Positions 1-7,498 are shown, counted from the first letter of the stretch. The stretch is DNA of 32,334 bases from Candidatus Enterococcus ferrettii (GCF_017377655.1 NZ_JAFREL010000010.1:1-32334), one strand, 5' to 3'. Made by a program: numbers and translations. The notes: generated by a model from the sequence alone, not told the origin.

Positions 1-2
1 TC

Positions 3-998
3 TTTCTTGGATATATCCAAAGTTTGCCTCGATTAGCGATTCTATTCGCAAGTATTCCGATATCTTTCGTTCAAGTAGGATCGGCAACTCTTTTTTGCTA
101 TATGGCACGAAGAAGTCAGGTGTTAATGGCAGTCAAAGGGATTCTAGACTATCCCACATTTATGTTGCTATTTGCCGGTTCATTTTACTTTAGTGACCTA
201 ATTGTATATTTTCGCTTTTTTTTAAACAATGATGATCGACAGGTTAATTCATGGTTGTTATCATTAATCTATTTGATTCTATTAATTATTTTTGGACTAT
301 GGAATCTCACAATTGACCAGAAAAAGAAATGGGAAAATACCCAGCTTATGCTAATTCAACAGCAAAACTATCTGAGACAAATGGAAGAGGTTCAAAAGGA
401 AATCAAAAGCGTTCACCATGATTATAAAAACATGCTTGCTGGTATTTATATACATGCGAGCGAAGGAAATACTAAGGAAATTCAAAAATTTTTAACAGAC
501 AAATTTTTTCAACTTGATCATCGAATAGAAGAAAAATTAAAATGTCAGAATCAGTTATTACTTATTGAGAACCCGGAGATTAAAGGATTACTAATTAGCA
601 AACTAGCAAAAGCAGAGTCACAAGGGATTACTGTACAGCTAGAGATATCGGATATCTTTGGAAATTTACCAATGGATGTTAGCGATCTGTTAAGGATTTT
701 GGGTATTTTTTTGGATAATGCTATCGAAGCTGTAGCTGATCTTACCCAATCCATGAAGAAGATATCGATAGTGGTTATGCAAGACGATAAATATGTTGTT
801 ATCCGTATAAAAAATCCAAATGAACTTAAGATTTTGTTGCATGAGTTGATGCAGCCGAATTTTTCAACGAAAGGAAAAAATCGTGGGTTTGGACTTGCAA
901 ATGTTAGAAAGATATTGGCGAAATACCCCCACATTTTAAATGATATAGATACACAAAATGATCATTTTATTCAAACATTAACGATCAAAAAGGAGTGA
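3..998 (+). CDS. AgrC/FsrC-like sensor histidine kinase, 5' end outside window
   Basis: The reading frame is open from the window edge, so the N-terminus is missing. The visible part starts with hydrophobic membrane helices and continues into a cytoplasmic kinase. A dimerisation/phospho-acceptor segment, KSVHHDYKNML, lies about 130 residues in. It is followed by a GHKL ATPase domain with the N-box DNAIEA and the G-box FGLANVRKI. This arrangement is that of the HPK10 kinases (AgrC, FsrC, ComD) that sense secreted peptides. The stop lies 6 bp before the LytTR response regulator, so the two form a sensor-regulator pair. The peptide precursor and its AgrB-type processing protein would be expected upstream, outside the window. 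The family call is firm; the ligand is unknown. An internal TTG at 24 is not taken as the start because homology-like membrane sequence continues upstream of it. Confidence 0.88.
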   Translation, partial: FLGYIQSLPRLAILFASIPISFVQVGSATLFCYMARRSQVLMAVKGILDYPTFMLLFAGSFYFSDLIVYFRFFLNNDDRQVNSWLLSLIYLILLIIFGLWNLTIDQKKKWENTQLMLIQQQNYLRQMEEVQKEIKSVHHDYKNMLAGIYIHASEGNTKEIQKFLTDKFFQLDHRIEEKLKCQNQLLLIENPEIKGLLISKLAKAESQGITVQLEISDIFGNLPMDVSDLLRILGIFLDNAIEAVADLTQSMKKISIVVMQDDKYVVIRIKNPNELKILLHELMQPNFSTKGKNRGFGLANVRKILAKYPHILNDIDTQNDHFIQTLTIKKE

Positions 999-1004
999 TC
1001 GTCT

Positions 1005-1739
1005 GTGGTTCCAATTTATATTTGTGAAGATCAGTCGGAAATATTGAAACAACTAGAGAAGAATATTCGAAATGTTAGTATGATCGAAGAATTTGATTTT
1101 GCTATCGCATTGGCGACAACCTCTCCTGAGGAGTTACTTCGTTGTTTGAAAGAACAACGAACTCAAGGTATTTATTTTTTAGATATTGAATTTCCCAAAG
1201 AATCGATGAATGGCTTTGAATTAGGGAAAGAGATTCGAAAGTTAGATTCTAGAGGATTTTTGATTTATGTTACTACTCATAGTGAATTATTACCGGAAAC
1301 TTTTACTTATCAATTGGAAGCACTAGATTATATTTTAAAGGATGATCCGGCCCAATTGATTCATCGTATCAGAAAGGCGCTGTTAACGATTCAAGGTTTA
1401 TTAAATAATGAGTCATCTGAAGTGAAAGAACTATTTACTGTGGAGAGTGCCGCGCGTATCTTACATATACCAGTAAACACAATTGACTATTTTGAGACTA
1501 CGTACAAAAAGCATAATGTCGCCTTAATAACTTCTAATCAATATATTGAGTTTCATGGGAACTTGACTCAAATTGAGAAACGTTTATCTCCCAATTTCAT
1601 CCGAACTCATCAATCTTACTTAGTTAATCGATCAAAGATACAAACTATTGATAAAAGGCATCGCACGGTATTGCTAAAAAATGGCAGCACCTGTTTGGTT
1701 TCTCGCAGTAAGATAAAAGAGCTTAAACAGCTTTATTAA
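1005..1739 (+). CDS. AgrA-like LytTR response regulator
   Basis: This 244-residue protein has an N-terminal receiver domain, with acidic residues E8 and D9 and the probable phospho-acceptor D60 in YFLDIEF. A LytTR DNA-binding domain occupies roughly residues 145-240 (RTHQSYLVNRSKI, LVSRSKIKEL). It starts at GTG 1005, with AGGAG about 10 bp upstream inside the end of the kinase gene, so translation is probably coupled. LytTR regulators of this size pair with AgrC-like kinases and bind direct repeats upstream of quorum-controlled operons. Nothing in the window shows which promoters it controls; the nearby matrix modules are possible but untested targets. Confidence 0.9.
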   Translation: MVPIYICEDQSEILKQLEKNIRNVSMIEEFDFAIALATTSPEELLRCLKEQRTQGIYFLDIEFPKESMNGFELGKEIRKLDSRGFLIYVTTHSELLPETFTYQLEALDYILKDDPAQLIHRIRKALLTIQGLLNNESSEVKELFTVESAARILHIPVNTIDYFETTYKKHNVALITSNQYIEFHGNLTQIEKRLSPNFIRTHQSYLVNRSKIQTIDKRHRTVLLKNGSTCLVSRSKIKELKQLY

Positions 1740-1834
1740 CCGAATAGGACAGAAAAAGTACCAAATAGTTTATAATTCTCATTCTTTTCATTTTATTGGT
1801 TATAGTAATAAAAAATGTGAAAAGGAAGATGATG

Positions 1835-2284
1835 ATGGCTAAAGAAATCAAGATTTTAGAAAATTTGAAAGAGTTAGGTTTTCAACCAGTCAGTAATACA
1901 GCGATTTTGGTGAAGTACGATGCACCTAATTTAAGTGCAAAAATTGTTGATTTTTTCAATTTTGAGTATTATGTTTTACAGATTTGTGCGACTGAATTGG
2001 TACTAATCCCATTTAGTAAGATGACTGGTTTGCTAAAAAAAGAGGTGACATTAGAGATCCCATTAGTTACCATCTCATCAGTTGAAGTTGAGACTAAAGG
2101 TTTAGATTATAAAATCACCATTCGTTCTCAGGAAGGGGATATCCGACTAACAACGCAACAAAAAGAGTTGGCGGATTTTCGTATAAGCAGCAGTTATGCA
2201 AACGATAGTTTTTTAGGTCTTGGATCAAAGAACTGGCATAAAGAAAATCTTGAAAATACGTTAAGTAAACTGAAAGAAATCTAA
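1835..2284 (+). CDS. hypothetical protein, possibly PH-domain-like
   Basis: I do not recognise this 149-residue protein with certainty. It is rich in beta-strand-like segments (KITIRSQEGDIRLTT, VTLEIPLVTISSVEVE), which recalls small bacterial PH-like proteins. It has no signal peptide and no clear membrane helix. Three in-frame ATGs occur at 1829, 1832 and 1835. I chose 1835 (MAKEIKIL) because AAAGGA lies about 8 bp upstream; an earlier in-frame start at 1796 has no ribosome site and would add an atypical lysine-rich head. The gene stands alone, about 95 bp after the response regulator, and is followed by a strong terminator. Confidence 0.7.
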   Translation: MAKEIKILENLKELGFQPVSNTAILVKYDAPNLSAKIVDFFNFEYYVLQICATELVLIPFSKMTGLLKKEVTLEIPLVTISSVEVETKGLDYKITIRSQEGDIRLTTQQKELADFRISSSYANDSFLGLGSKNWHKENLENTLSKLKEI

Positions 2285-2312
2285 GTAATAAAACAATTTT
2301 TTATAGACAATC

Positions 2313-2354
2313 GCTCTCTCCAGCAGAATTTTATGCTGGAGAGGGCTTCTTTTT
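2313..2354 (+). terminator. rho-independent terminator
   Basis: A 13-bp stem (GCTCTCTCCAGCA pairing with TGCTGGAGAGGGC, one G-U pair) is followed by CTTCTTTTTT. It ends the preceding small gene. Confidence 0.9.
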
Positions 2355-2388
2355 TATAAACGATCACTAGGACAGGTCTGAAAACTTG

Positions 2389-2547
2389 TTACTGAATCAA
2401 ATGGGAGATGGCAGCCACATAAACAAACGATAAAAACGACTTTGCCAATTTATCATACCGTGTAGTGACACGACGAAAGTGTTTTATCTTGTTTAAAAAG
2501 CACTCTGCGAAATGCCACTCTTTGTACAAGAACCAATCTACTTTTCG
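2389..2547 (-). pseudogene. C-terminal remnant of an IS5-like transposase
   Basis: On the minus strand a 52-codon open stretch reads KVDWFLYKEWHF, then AECFLNKIKHFRRVTTRYDK, then LAKSFLSFVYVAAISHL and a stop. The pattern of aromatic residue, N-K-I-K-H-F-R-R-x-x-T-R-Y-D-K-L and a final FVYVA helix is the typical end of IS5-group DDE transposases. An in-frame stop (2548-2550) precedes it, and there is no start codon or upstream catalytic domain, so this is a decayed fragment. No terminal inverted repeats were found around it. Confidence 0.75.
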
Positions 2548-2616
2548 TTATGTATGGCTAGACATGAAGGTGCAGCAAAGCCGATATTCAATTGTCAATG
2601 GACACAGGAGACAACC

Positions 2617-2637
2617 TGCGAATGGGCCCGATTCGCA
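2617..2637. terminator. hairpin downstream of the Fst-like toxin
   Basis: A perfect 7-bp stem (TGCGAAT / ATTCGCA) around a GC-rich loop lies 23 bp beyond the toxin stop codon. Fst-type loci use a shared bidirectional terminator where toxin and antisense antitoxin RNAs overlap. This hairpin is in the right place, but there is no good T-run on either strand, so the role is a guess. Confidence 0.35.
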
Positions 2638-2659
2638 AGCGTCAGTTTTGATTGCTTCG

Positions 2660-2752
2660 TCATGGATCATGATCGTCTAGCCAGTGATTAACCACAGCGA
2701 CAATCACCCCAACCAGGATTGGAGCTAAAATATACTGCACAAGAGGATGCAT
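2660..2752 (-). CDS. Fst-family type I toxin-like peptide, 30 aa
   Basis: This short minus-strand frame encodes MHPLVQYILAPILVGVI followed by VAVVNHWLDDHDP. One hydrophobic helix with a central AP-x-x-VG motif and a terminal WL plus charged tail is the signature of Fst/Par membrane toxins of enterococcal plasmids and chromosomes. AGGAGG sits 8 bp before the ATG at 2752; a second in-frame ATG at 2758 is too close to it. In characterised systems the toxin depolarises the membrane and is silenced by a small antisense RNA. I could not define an antitoxin RNA promoter here. The gene lies 76 bp downstream of a DUF2922 gene on the same strand. YvrJ-like membrane peptides often accompany DUF2922 genes and are the main alternative, but the WL motif fits Fst better. 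Confidence 0.7.
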   Translation of the reverse strand: MHPLVQYILAPILVGVIVAVVNHWLDDHDP

Positions 2753-2828
2753 ATTCATCACCTCCTTTCAGTGCTTGATCATGACCCAGACAAAGTTTAT
2801 CTACCTACGCTGGTAAATGATCAGATAA

Positions 2829-3419
2829 TCAAGAAGGGGTGTCAGGCGGATCTTTTCGCTTCTGACGCTCTTTTTCTTTGGCCTTCCTCCGCTTTCTCCG
2901 CAGGATCATTTCCTTCACTACATCATAAGGACTTCCAGCTGGAGAGGGAGCAGTTTCTGCTTCTTTCTCTAAACTGGTCGTTAATTCAACAGAAGGACAG
3001 TTGGTAGCAGTGCCCTCCACAGCCACACGCTTTTCAGAGACAGAACGCAGAGTATCGTGTACCTCGCTTCTGATTGGTGAAGCTAAGGATACTTCTGGAA
3101 CTTTGGGAGCTTCCTGCCAGGTACAGCGAAGTGCTGTCAGCTGCTCCGGTTTTACACCTCCTTCAGGTTTATCTTCTGGAGCAGGTCCACCAAACAGTTC
3201 ATCGCCTTCGAAGATCGGCGTTTCAATCGTTTCGACATATTTTGCTTTTACGAGTTCTCTAAATAACCCCACACCGTCTTTTTCAAAAAGGTTCAAGCTG
3301 GTTAATAAGGCCAACGTCTCTTTGATCTCTTCAGGACTTTTCGCGGTATCAGGATCTTTAAAAGAAAAATTGTGCTTCTTGCCTTCACTAGTTAAGAAGG
3401 TGGAAACTAGTCTGATCAT
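2829..3419 (-). CDS. DUF2922-domain protein with long C-terminal extension
   Basis: The first 75 or so residues (MIRLVSTFLTSEGKKHNFSF, DPDTAKSPEEIKETL, FEKDGVGLFRELVKAKYVET) match the compact DUF2922 fold and closely resemble the stand-alone 80-residue paralogue encoded at 4000-4242. The family is normally about 70-80 residues. Here it continues to 196 residues with a Pro/Glu/Ser-rich, apparently disordered stretch ending in a strongly basic tail (LRRKRRKAKEKERQKRKD). AAAGGAAG lies 8 bp before the start. The biochemical role of DUF2922 is unknown to me. The extension may be an added nucleic-acid- or membrane-binding tail. Confidence 0.75.
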   Translation of the reverse strand: MIRLVSTFLTSEGKKHNFSFKDPDTAKSPEEIKETLALLTSLNLFEKDGVGLFRELVKAKYVETIETPIFEGDELFGGPAPEDKPEGGVKPEQLTALRCTWQEAPKVPEVSLASPIRSEVHDTLRSVSEKRVAVEGTATNCPSVELTTSLEKEAETAPSPAGSPYDVVKEMILRRKRRKAKEKERQKRKDPPDTPS

Positions 3420-3477
3420 TTTATTCTTCCTTTCTTTAATCTATTTGCGTAGGTGAGACAGACTGTAAGTATCATTT

Positions 3478-3867
3478 TCAGGTGGCTTCAGTGTCAGCTT
3501 CTATATGGAACAGCTTAGCAATTTGTATCTTGATAAAAGACTTGGCAGCTTTAAGAAAATTGCGGACAGGATCGAGTTTTAAACCCAATATCCGCAATTC
3601 ACTGGTTTCAAAATAATCGGCAAAATACCAAAAGAAACGCTTCATGGTTTTCGTCGCTTTGGTATTCATAAATAAGTAACGAACTAAATCCTGCAATACC
3701 AGAGCGAACTCCTTTGCCCCAAGTTGATAACGTACACGTAAAGCAAGTAGTAGTTTGATGGTCATGGTGCCATTCTGGGTCTCCTGATAGTATTCCATGA
3801 GTCTTTGCTCGATGGTTTCGAGCTTGAGGTTAAACAGTTGTTGGTGCGTAAAGGGTTGCTCTGACAT
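3478..3867 (-). CDS. hypothetical protein in DUF2922 operon
   Basis: This 129-residue, mostly helical protein has no recognisable domain, signal peptide or clear membrane span. Aromatic and basic residues are frequent in the second half (MKRFFWYFADYF, FLKAAKSFIKIQIAKLF), giving an amphipathic, possibly membrane-associated tail. The start has AAGGAGAG 8 bp upstream. It lies between the two DUF2922 genes on the same strand, separated by 132 bp from the upstream one and 58 bp from the downstream one. It is therefore probably co-transcribed and functionally linked to them. Confidence 0.65.
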   Translation of the reverse strand: MSEQPFTHQQLFNLKLETIEQRLMEYYQETQNGTMTIKLLLALRVRYQLGAKEFALVLQDLVRYLFMNTKATKTMKRFFWYFADYFETSELRILGLKLDPVRNFLKAAKSFIKIQIAKLFHIEADTEAT

Positions 3868-3999
3868 TGTGATTCTCTCCTTGTAGTAGTTTTTTTACTT
3901 TAGACGGGAATAGGTTCAGTAAAGAAATTAGCCCAGATCCAGCTTAAGTATAGTAGCAAGAGAAGAGCGGCACGTCTGCCGCAGCTTCTCAGGAATTAA

Positions 4000-4242
4000 T
4001 TAACGTGTAACAGGTTCTTCTTCAAAGATTGTTGTTTCAATCGTTTCGACATATTTTGCGCTAACAACCGTTTCAAATAAACGAATGCCATCCTTCTGGA
4101 ACAAATTCAATTGAGCCAATTCCCCTAATAGCCCTTTAATCTGTGAGGGAGTCTTAGTAGTATCTGGATTGCTCAAGCTCCATGTCTGCGACTTGCCTGC
4201 GCCATTTCTAAAAATAGAAACTAATTTAACGACTCGATTCAT
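4000..4242 (-). CDS. DUF2922 family protein
   Basis: At 80 residues this matches the usual DUF2922 length: MNRVVKLVSIFRNGAGKSQT, LSNPDTTKTPSQIKGLL, LFQKDGIRLFETVVSAKYVE. The start follows AGGAGG by about 12 bp, only 2 bp after the stop of the gene at 4245-4460. DUF2922 and DUF1659 genes are commonly adjacent in Firmicutes, which supports both calls. No enzymatic motif is present. Confidence 0.82.
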   Translation of the reverse strand: MNRVVKLVSIFRNGAGKSQTWSLSNPDTTKTPSQIKGLLGELAQLNLFQKDGIRLFETVVSAKYVETIETTIFEEEPVTR

Positions 4243-4244
4243 AC

Positions 4245-4460
4245 TTATTCAGCCTCCTTCGTAATACGCGATTGCACAGTCATGATCACACTATCTAATG
4301 AGCTGCCTTGCTGGGATAGCTCTGCCATGATCTCTCCTAAATTCACCACATCTTCCTCTGGCGGATTTTCAATCACGTTTGAAAAGTTCACTTTCTTTTG
4401 TTTGTCTTCCCCTGCTTGTTCGATTTGTACCTGTAATTTTGTACCTAATTTCTGAATCAT
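4245..4460 (-). CDS. DUF1659-like small protein
   Basis: This 71-residue protein (MIQKLGTKLQVQIEQAG, KKVNFSNVIENPPEEDVVNL, IMAELSQQGSSLDSV) has the size, strand pattern and gene partner of DUF1659 proteins. The match was made by eye from the pattern F/Y-S-N-V plus a helix and a final strand. GGAGGA lies 10 bp before the start. It is the first gene of the minus-strand operon running to about 2829 or 2660. The function of the family is not established. Confidence 0.7.
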   Translation of the reverse strand: MIQKLGTKLQVQIEQAGEDKQKKVNFSNVIENPPEEDVVNLGEIMAELSQQGSSLDSVIMTVQSRITKEAE

Positions 4461-4576
4461 TTTTCAAATTCCTCCGTTTTCTGTTTTTAGTTTGTGTTAT
4501 TTTTTTGTTTCCCGGCCGGTGACTAAAAGATAAAGCATTTTTTTCAAAAAGAAAAATGGGCTAATTTGTAAAAACA

Positions 4577-4652
4577 CCCGCTACTTTGCAAGTTAAAAAT
4601 AGAGAAGGCTGTTAAATCAACCTTCTTAAATTTCTCCTTGCAAAGTAGCGGG
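4577..4652. repeat. 76-bp imperfect palindrome with 16-bp perfect arms
   Basis: CCCGCTACTTTGCAAG (4577-4592) is repeated as its exact reverse complement at 4637-4652, and an inner AGAAGG/CCTTCT pair sits at 4603-4608 and 4621-4626. On the minus strand it is followed by GTGTTTTTAC. It could be a second terminator between comK and the DUF1659 operon, a structured RNA leader or a small miniature element. The rest of 4461-4767 shows no gene. Confidence 0.7.
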
Positions 4653-4688
4653 GGGTTAGGAAATTTTTCTTTGCAAGAAGAAAAACCT

Positions 4689-4732
4689 AAAAAAAGCCCT
4701 TGTATCCGGCAGAAATGCCTAGAATACAAGGG
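4689..4732 (-). terminator. terminator of comK
   Basis: On the minus strand a 9-bp stem (CCCTTGTAT with ATACAAGGG) encloses an inner GGCA-TTTC-TGCC stem-loop and is followed by GCTTTTTTTAGG. It lies 35 bp after the comK stop codon. Confidence 0.88.
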
Positions 4733-4767
4733 TTCAAACAGTTTTAGTCAGCTATGTTTTTCTCATT

Positions 4768-5538
4768 TTATTTTAATAATTCAGAGAGGGTATCGTAGGA
4801 TAAGGCGCCAGATTGTATAACTTTGCTGACGTTTATCACGTTTTTCAAGAATCGTTCATTATCATAATGGCGTTCAAAGGCTCCTAACGGCAGGGTGAAC
4901 TCTTGTAAGAGCGGCTTCTGGCAGATGGAACGAATGAAAGGTGTATCGGGTAGAGACAGATAGTCTAAAGGAGTCTGTCCAGCCCCTTCTCTATGCAAGC
5001 GATCCTGACGATAAGCAGCCAAAATAGCCAGTGCATTCATCGCATGATGCTCAACGGTGCGTTTCCCGGTCTGGGTACAATAGATTATCCCACTCGTCAT
5101 TTTTATCTCGGTACAGGCTTTCGTTGTCTGGATTTCTTTAATTTCGACTGGATTGATCCAAGCGGCATGCTGAGTAGAGCCGCCAAAGGGGAACAAGCAA
5201 GTCGTGGAGCTAACCATTGGAAACAATTTTTTACCAAAGCAGTTAAAGCGTTTAAGAGTTTGTGATAGGCAGGCATAATCCAAAAACTTTTCTTCTTGAA
5301 CATGTTTCTTCAAAGTAGGTAAGGTTTGTTTGGCGTAATGAACGCCTTTATCACGGTAAATAATCAGTGTTTCATCATGATCTGGAATCGGCAGAACCAT
5401 GGAGAGGAGCTGCTTGTCCTGTGGTGAATCGGAGGTGTCTTTCTTCCAAATCCTTTCCCATTGACTTGAAAAAATTTCGGAATCTAACATAATAACGTTT
5501 TCAATTCTTTCTGCAACTATACTACTTTCACTTTTCAT
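4768..5538 (-). CDS. comK: ComK-family competence transcription factor
   Basis: The central region reads CLFPFGGSTQHAAWINPVEI followed by KEIQTTK, then NALAILAAYRQDR. It aligns by eye with Bacillus ComK segments (LFPTLSSTRP..WIS..VKE.KAT and the later YRTAWLRTKFQDR). ComK is a minor-groove-binding activator of DNA-uptake genes that recognises AT-rich K-boxes. At 256 residues this protein is longer than Bacillus ComK (about 190), with an extra 40-60 residue C-terminal helical region. AAGGAG lies about 10 bp before the ATG. The gene is monocistronic with its own terminator. The outward promoter of invertible segment A, about 600 bp upstream, currently points toward it with no convincing terminator between. 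Confidence 0.82.
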   Translation of the reverse strand: MKSESSIVAERIENVIMLDSEIFSSQWERIWKKDTSDSPQDKQLLSMVLPIPDHDETLIIYRDKGVHYAKQTLPTLKKHVQEEKFLDYACLSQTLKRFNCFGKKLFPMVSSTTCLFPFGGSTQHAAWINPVEIKEIQTTKACTEIKMTSGIIYCTQTGKRTVEHHAMNALAILAAYRQDRLHREGAGQTPLDYLSLPDTPFIRSICQKPLLQEFTLPLGAFERHYDNERFLKNVINVSKVIQSGALSYDTLSELLK

Positions 5539-6056
5539 TCATTTCGTTCTCCTTTTTGTGCCAATGCCACCTAGACACTGTGGAAATATTCTGAAAATGA
5601 CACACTGGCTGCCTCCTTTTAAGGCCTTTAAAAGCGGCGGCTCTTCCTAACCTACAGAAAGATGATTTAGGGTACCCTCTTCAATAACTAAACACTATAA
5701 ACATGTAGGGGAAGTTTACTATGTATCTTTTGCTCATTTCGAAGTATTTCTATACCAATAGCATTGACGAAATCATTCAGCCAAGCTAATAATCACTCTG
5801 ATATCGAAATAATTATTATGATGGCCTAATACCAGTTTACTATATTAGGAAAGATTTTTCCTGATATAACTAAAATTTATTTTTGATCAATTTATATTAT
5901 GTGTTTTCTTAATAAAAATTATGTTATCATTGTTTTTCCGAGATAGGCTATTTTTCACTTAAGATTAAGGTTTATTAATGGATTTACCAGAAAAAGGTTA
6001 AAAGAAATGGGTATTATAACAGGTGTTATTCTAAAAAGTGAATTTAAAGTAATTTT
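5539..6056. other. AT-rich intergenic region between comK and switch A
   Basis: No gene is seen. It contains short hairpins (CTTTTAA/TTAAAAG near 5618-5636 and AGGAAA/TTTCCT near 5848-5863), neither followed by a T-run. At 5909-5930 there is a 22-nt sequence that recurs with two mismatches at 21821-21842, at a similar distance outside the left repeat of switch B. The left edge of the duplicated module therefore lies near 5.9 kb. Confidence 0.6.
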
Positions 6057-6077
6057 CTTGGTCTTACCTAGACTAAG
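6057..6077 (+). repeat. left inverted repeat / recombination site of switch A
   Basis: It consists of an 8-bp arm CTTGGTCT, a 5-bp centre TACCT and an 8-bp arm AGACTAAG. Its reverse complement occurs at 7691-7711 with 20 of 21 positions equal. The two arms are themselves near-inverted copies, as expected for two recombinase monomers binding around a strand-exchange core. Confidence 0.93.
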
Positions 6078-6135
6078 TAGATTCCTTTAGGTTGAGGTTA
6101 TATATTTTATTTCGTTGCATCCAATATTTATTTTC

Positions 6136-6164
6136 ATTATAAGATAAGTAGAATAAATACGCAA
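6136..6164 (-). promoter_or_regulatory. outward minus-strand promoter of switch A
   Basis: On the minus strand TTGCGT (6159-6164) and TATAAT (6136-6141) are separated by 17 bp. The AT-rich block 6150-6191, which covers the -35 and an UP-like upstream tract, is kept at 22033-22074 with two mismatches. The -10 hexamer recurs at the same spacing although the sequence between has diverged. Transcription would start near 6129 and leave through the left repeat. Confidence 0.8.
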
Positions 6165-6276
6165 TATCTTTTAAAAAAATAACTAAAATGATAAATTGTA
6201 TTTTCCTTCTATAATAGGACGCAATTTTTATCGGAATTAGGCATAAAAAAGTGGGGAAATTGAATGGTTCCAGAGA

Positions 6277-6294
6277 CCGTCAAAATTTCCGTCA
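6277..6294 (+). repeat. left pair of arm-like repeats (CCGTCA x2)
   Basis: CCGTCA occurs at 6277 and 6289, a 12-bp period, just before the recombinase start. Switch B has the same pair with the same period at 22152 and 22164. They are probable binding sites for the recombinase N-terminal domain and may allow autoregulation. Confidence 0.65.
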
Positions 6295-6314
6295 GACAGA
6301 AGGGACGAGAATAG

Positions 6315-7421
6315 ATGCGCAGAGGCGAAAATATTTATTACCGGAAAGACAAACGCTGGGAGGGGAGATACCCCAGAGGCAAAAAAGCTAATGGTAAAAC
6401 TAAGTATGGTTCGGTGTACGGCAAGACATTACAAGAAGTTCGTGAAAAGTTATATCCATTGAAATTGAAATATCAAATTTGTCAATCTACCCAAGGAGAA
6501 TCAGCAATGTCGTTGAATGAATGGGGGTATCGTTGGCTAAAGGAGGTTCAATCAGGGATTAAACAATCGACTTATGCAAACTACAAACATAAATTAGTTC
6601 ATTATGTATTGTCGACTATAGGCAAATACGGATTGAATGAATTGGATGAAGATGTCGCAGAAAAATTATTGGTTTCATTAGTAGAGCAGACTTTGAATCC
6701 ATCGACGATCCAAGTAATCTTTCGCATTACAAAACAGTGTATGAATGAAGCGATCCGAAAAAAATTAATCAAAGAAAATCCTTTTGTATTGATTCAATTG
6801 CCTAAGGTTTTGAAAAACAAAAATCAGGCACTAACTAAGCAAGAGCAAAAACAGTTGGAAACAGTGGCTTTAAAAGAAGAGAATGGCAAGGGATTACCTA
6901 CTCTATTGGCTCTTCGGGCAGGCATGCGAATTGGTGAGATCTCGGCTTTGAAGTGGAAAGATATTGATTTTGATACGAATATGATCCATGTTAAATCCAC
7001 TTTCCAACGTGTGCTTGGCTTGTACAATGGGAAGAGAACAGAGTTAATTTATTCCAGTTCTAAAACAACCTCTTCAATGCGTTCAATTCCAATGAGCCAG
7101 ACCTTAAAGCAGCTGTTACTATACCAAAAAGAACAGACTGCTGGGGAGTTTGTCCTTTGTAGGGAGAGTAAACCATTAGAACCAAGGCTTCTAACTACAC
7201 ATTTTCATAAAATTCGTGAAAAAGCTGGATTAATCCAAACACACTTCCATCAATTACGACATACTTTTGCGACGCGTTGCCTAGAGAGTCAAGGTGATAT
7301 TGTGAGTGTCAGTGCTTTAATGGGGCACAGCTCGACTCAAATGACATTGGATACATATGCCAGTGCATTAGTTGAACAAAAGATACAAGTCGTCACACAA
7401 ATGGAAAAAACAATAGTGTAA
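6315..7421 (+). CDS. tyrosine recombinase of switch A
   Basis: This 368-residue recombinase resembles Tn916/lambda-type integrases. An N-terminal arm-binding domain (RRGENIYYRKDKRWEGRY) is followed by a SAM-like core-binding domain at about residues 65-165 and a C-terminal catalytic domain. The catalytic set is visible: R205 (GMRIGE), H312 and R315 (HQLRHTFATR), H338 (LMGHSS) and nucleophile Y348 (LDTYA). A beta-strand Lys lies in SSSKTTSSMRS. AGAAGGGA precedes the ATG. It has a same-length paralogue at 22193-23299, which I estimate at about 75-80% identical. No excisionase, phage or conjugation genes are present, and inverted repeats flank it. I therefore infer a dedicated DNA invertase rather than a mobile-element integrase. 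A TATAAT at 6210 may belong to its own promoter, but the -35 is poor. Confidence 0.9.
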   Translation: MRRGENIYYRKDKRWEGRYPRGKKANGKTKYGSVYGKTLQEVREKLYPLKLKYQICQSTQGESAMSLNEWGYRWLKEVQSGIKQSTYANYKHKLVHYVLSTIGKYGLNELDEDVAEKLLVSLVEQTLNPSTIQVIFRITKQCMNEAIRKKLIKENPFVLIQLPKVLKNKNQALTKQEQKQLETVALKEENGKGLPTLLALRAGMRIGEISALKWKDIDFDTNMIHVKSTFQRVLGLYNGKRTELIYSSSKTTSSMRSIPMSQTLKQLLLYQKEQTAGEFVLCRESKPLEPRLLTTHFHKIREKAGLIQTHFHQLRHTFATRCLESQGDIVSVSALMGHSSTQMTLDTYASALVEQKIQVVTQMEKTIV

Positions 7422-7474
7422 AACGTTTTCAAAAATGTCAAATACGTTTTTGGAGGGGTTTTTTTTATTTTTTT
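7420..7474 (+). terminator. possible terminator after recombinase A
   Basis: AAAACGT/ACGTTTT arms surround a 17-nt loop, followed after 8 nt by long T tracts. The sequence just after the stop (GTAAAACGTTTTCAAAAA) and GGAGGRGTTTTTTT are also kept in copy B. The stem-to-T spacing is not canonical. Confidence 0.45.
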
Positions 7475-7476
7475 GC

Positions 7477-7498
7477 TCACTGAGTAACTACTCAGTGA
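7477..7498. other. 9-bp hairpin at position conserved between switches
   Basis: TCACTGAGT and ACTCAGTGA form a perfect stem around AACT. Copy B has a different-sequence stem at the same place (23366-23386), so structure rather than sequence is kept. Confidence 0.6.

Noticed and set aside
2465..2680. 71-codon plus-strand open frame
   Set aside because: It overlaps the transposase remnant and the Fst-like gene on the other strand, and has no ribosome site or recognisable sequence.
3001..3456. 151-codon plus-strand open frame
   Set aside because: It is antisense to the DUF2922-extension gene, which has a ribosome site, family match and same-strand neighbours.
6315..7421. Integrase of a prophage or conjugative element
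   Set aside because: No phage, conjugation or excisionase genes are nearby, the flanking repeats are inverted rather than direct, and a second copy has the same operon-promoter context.
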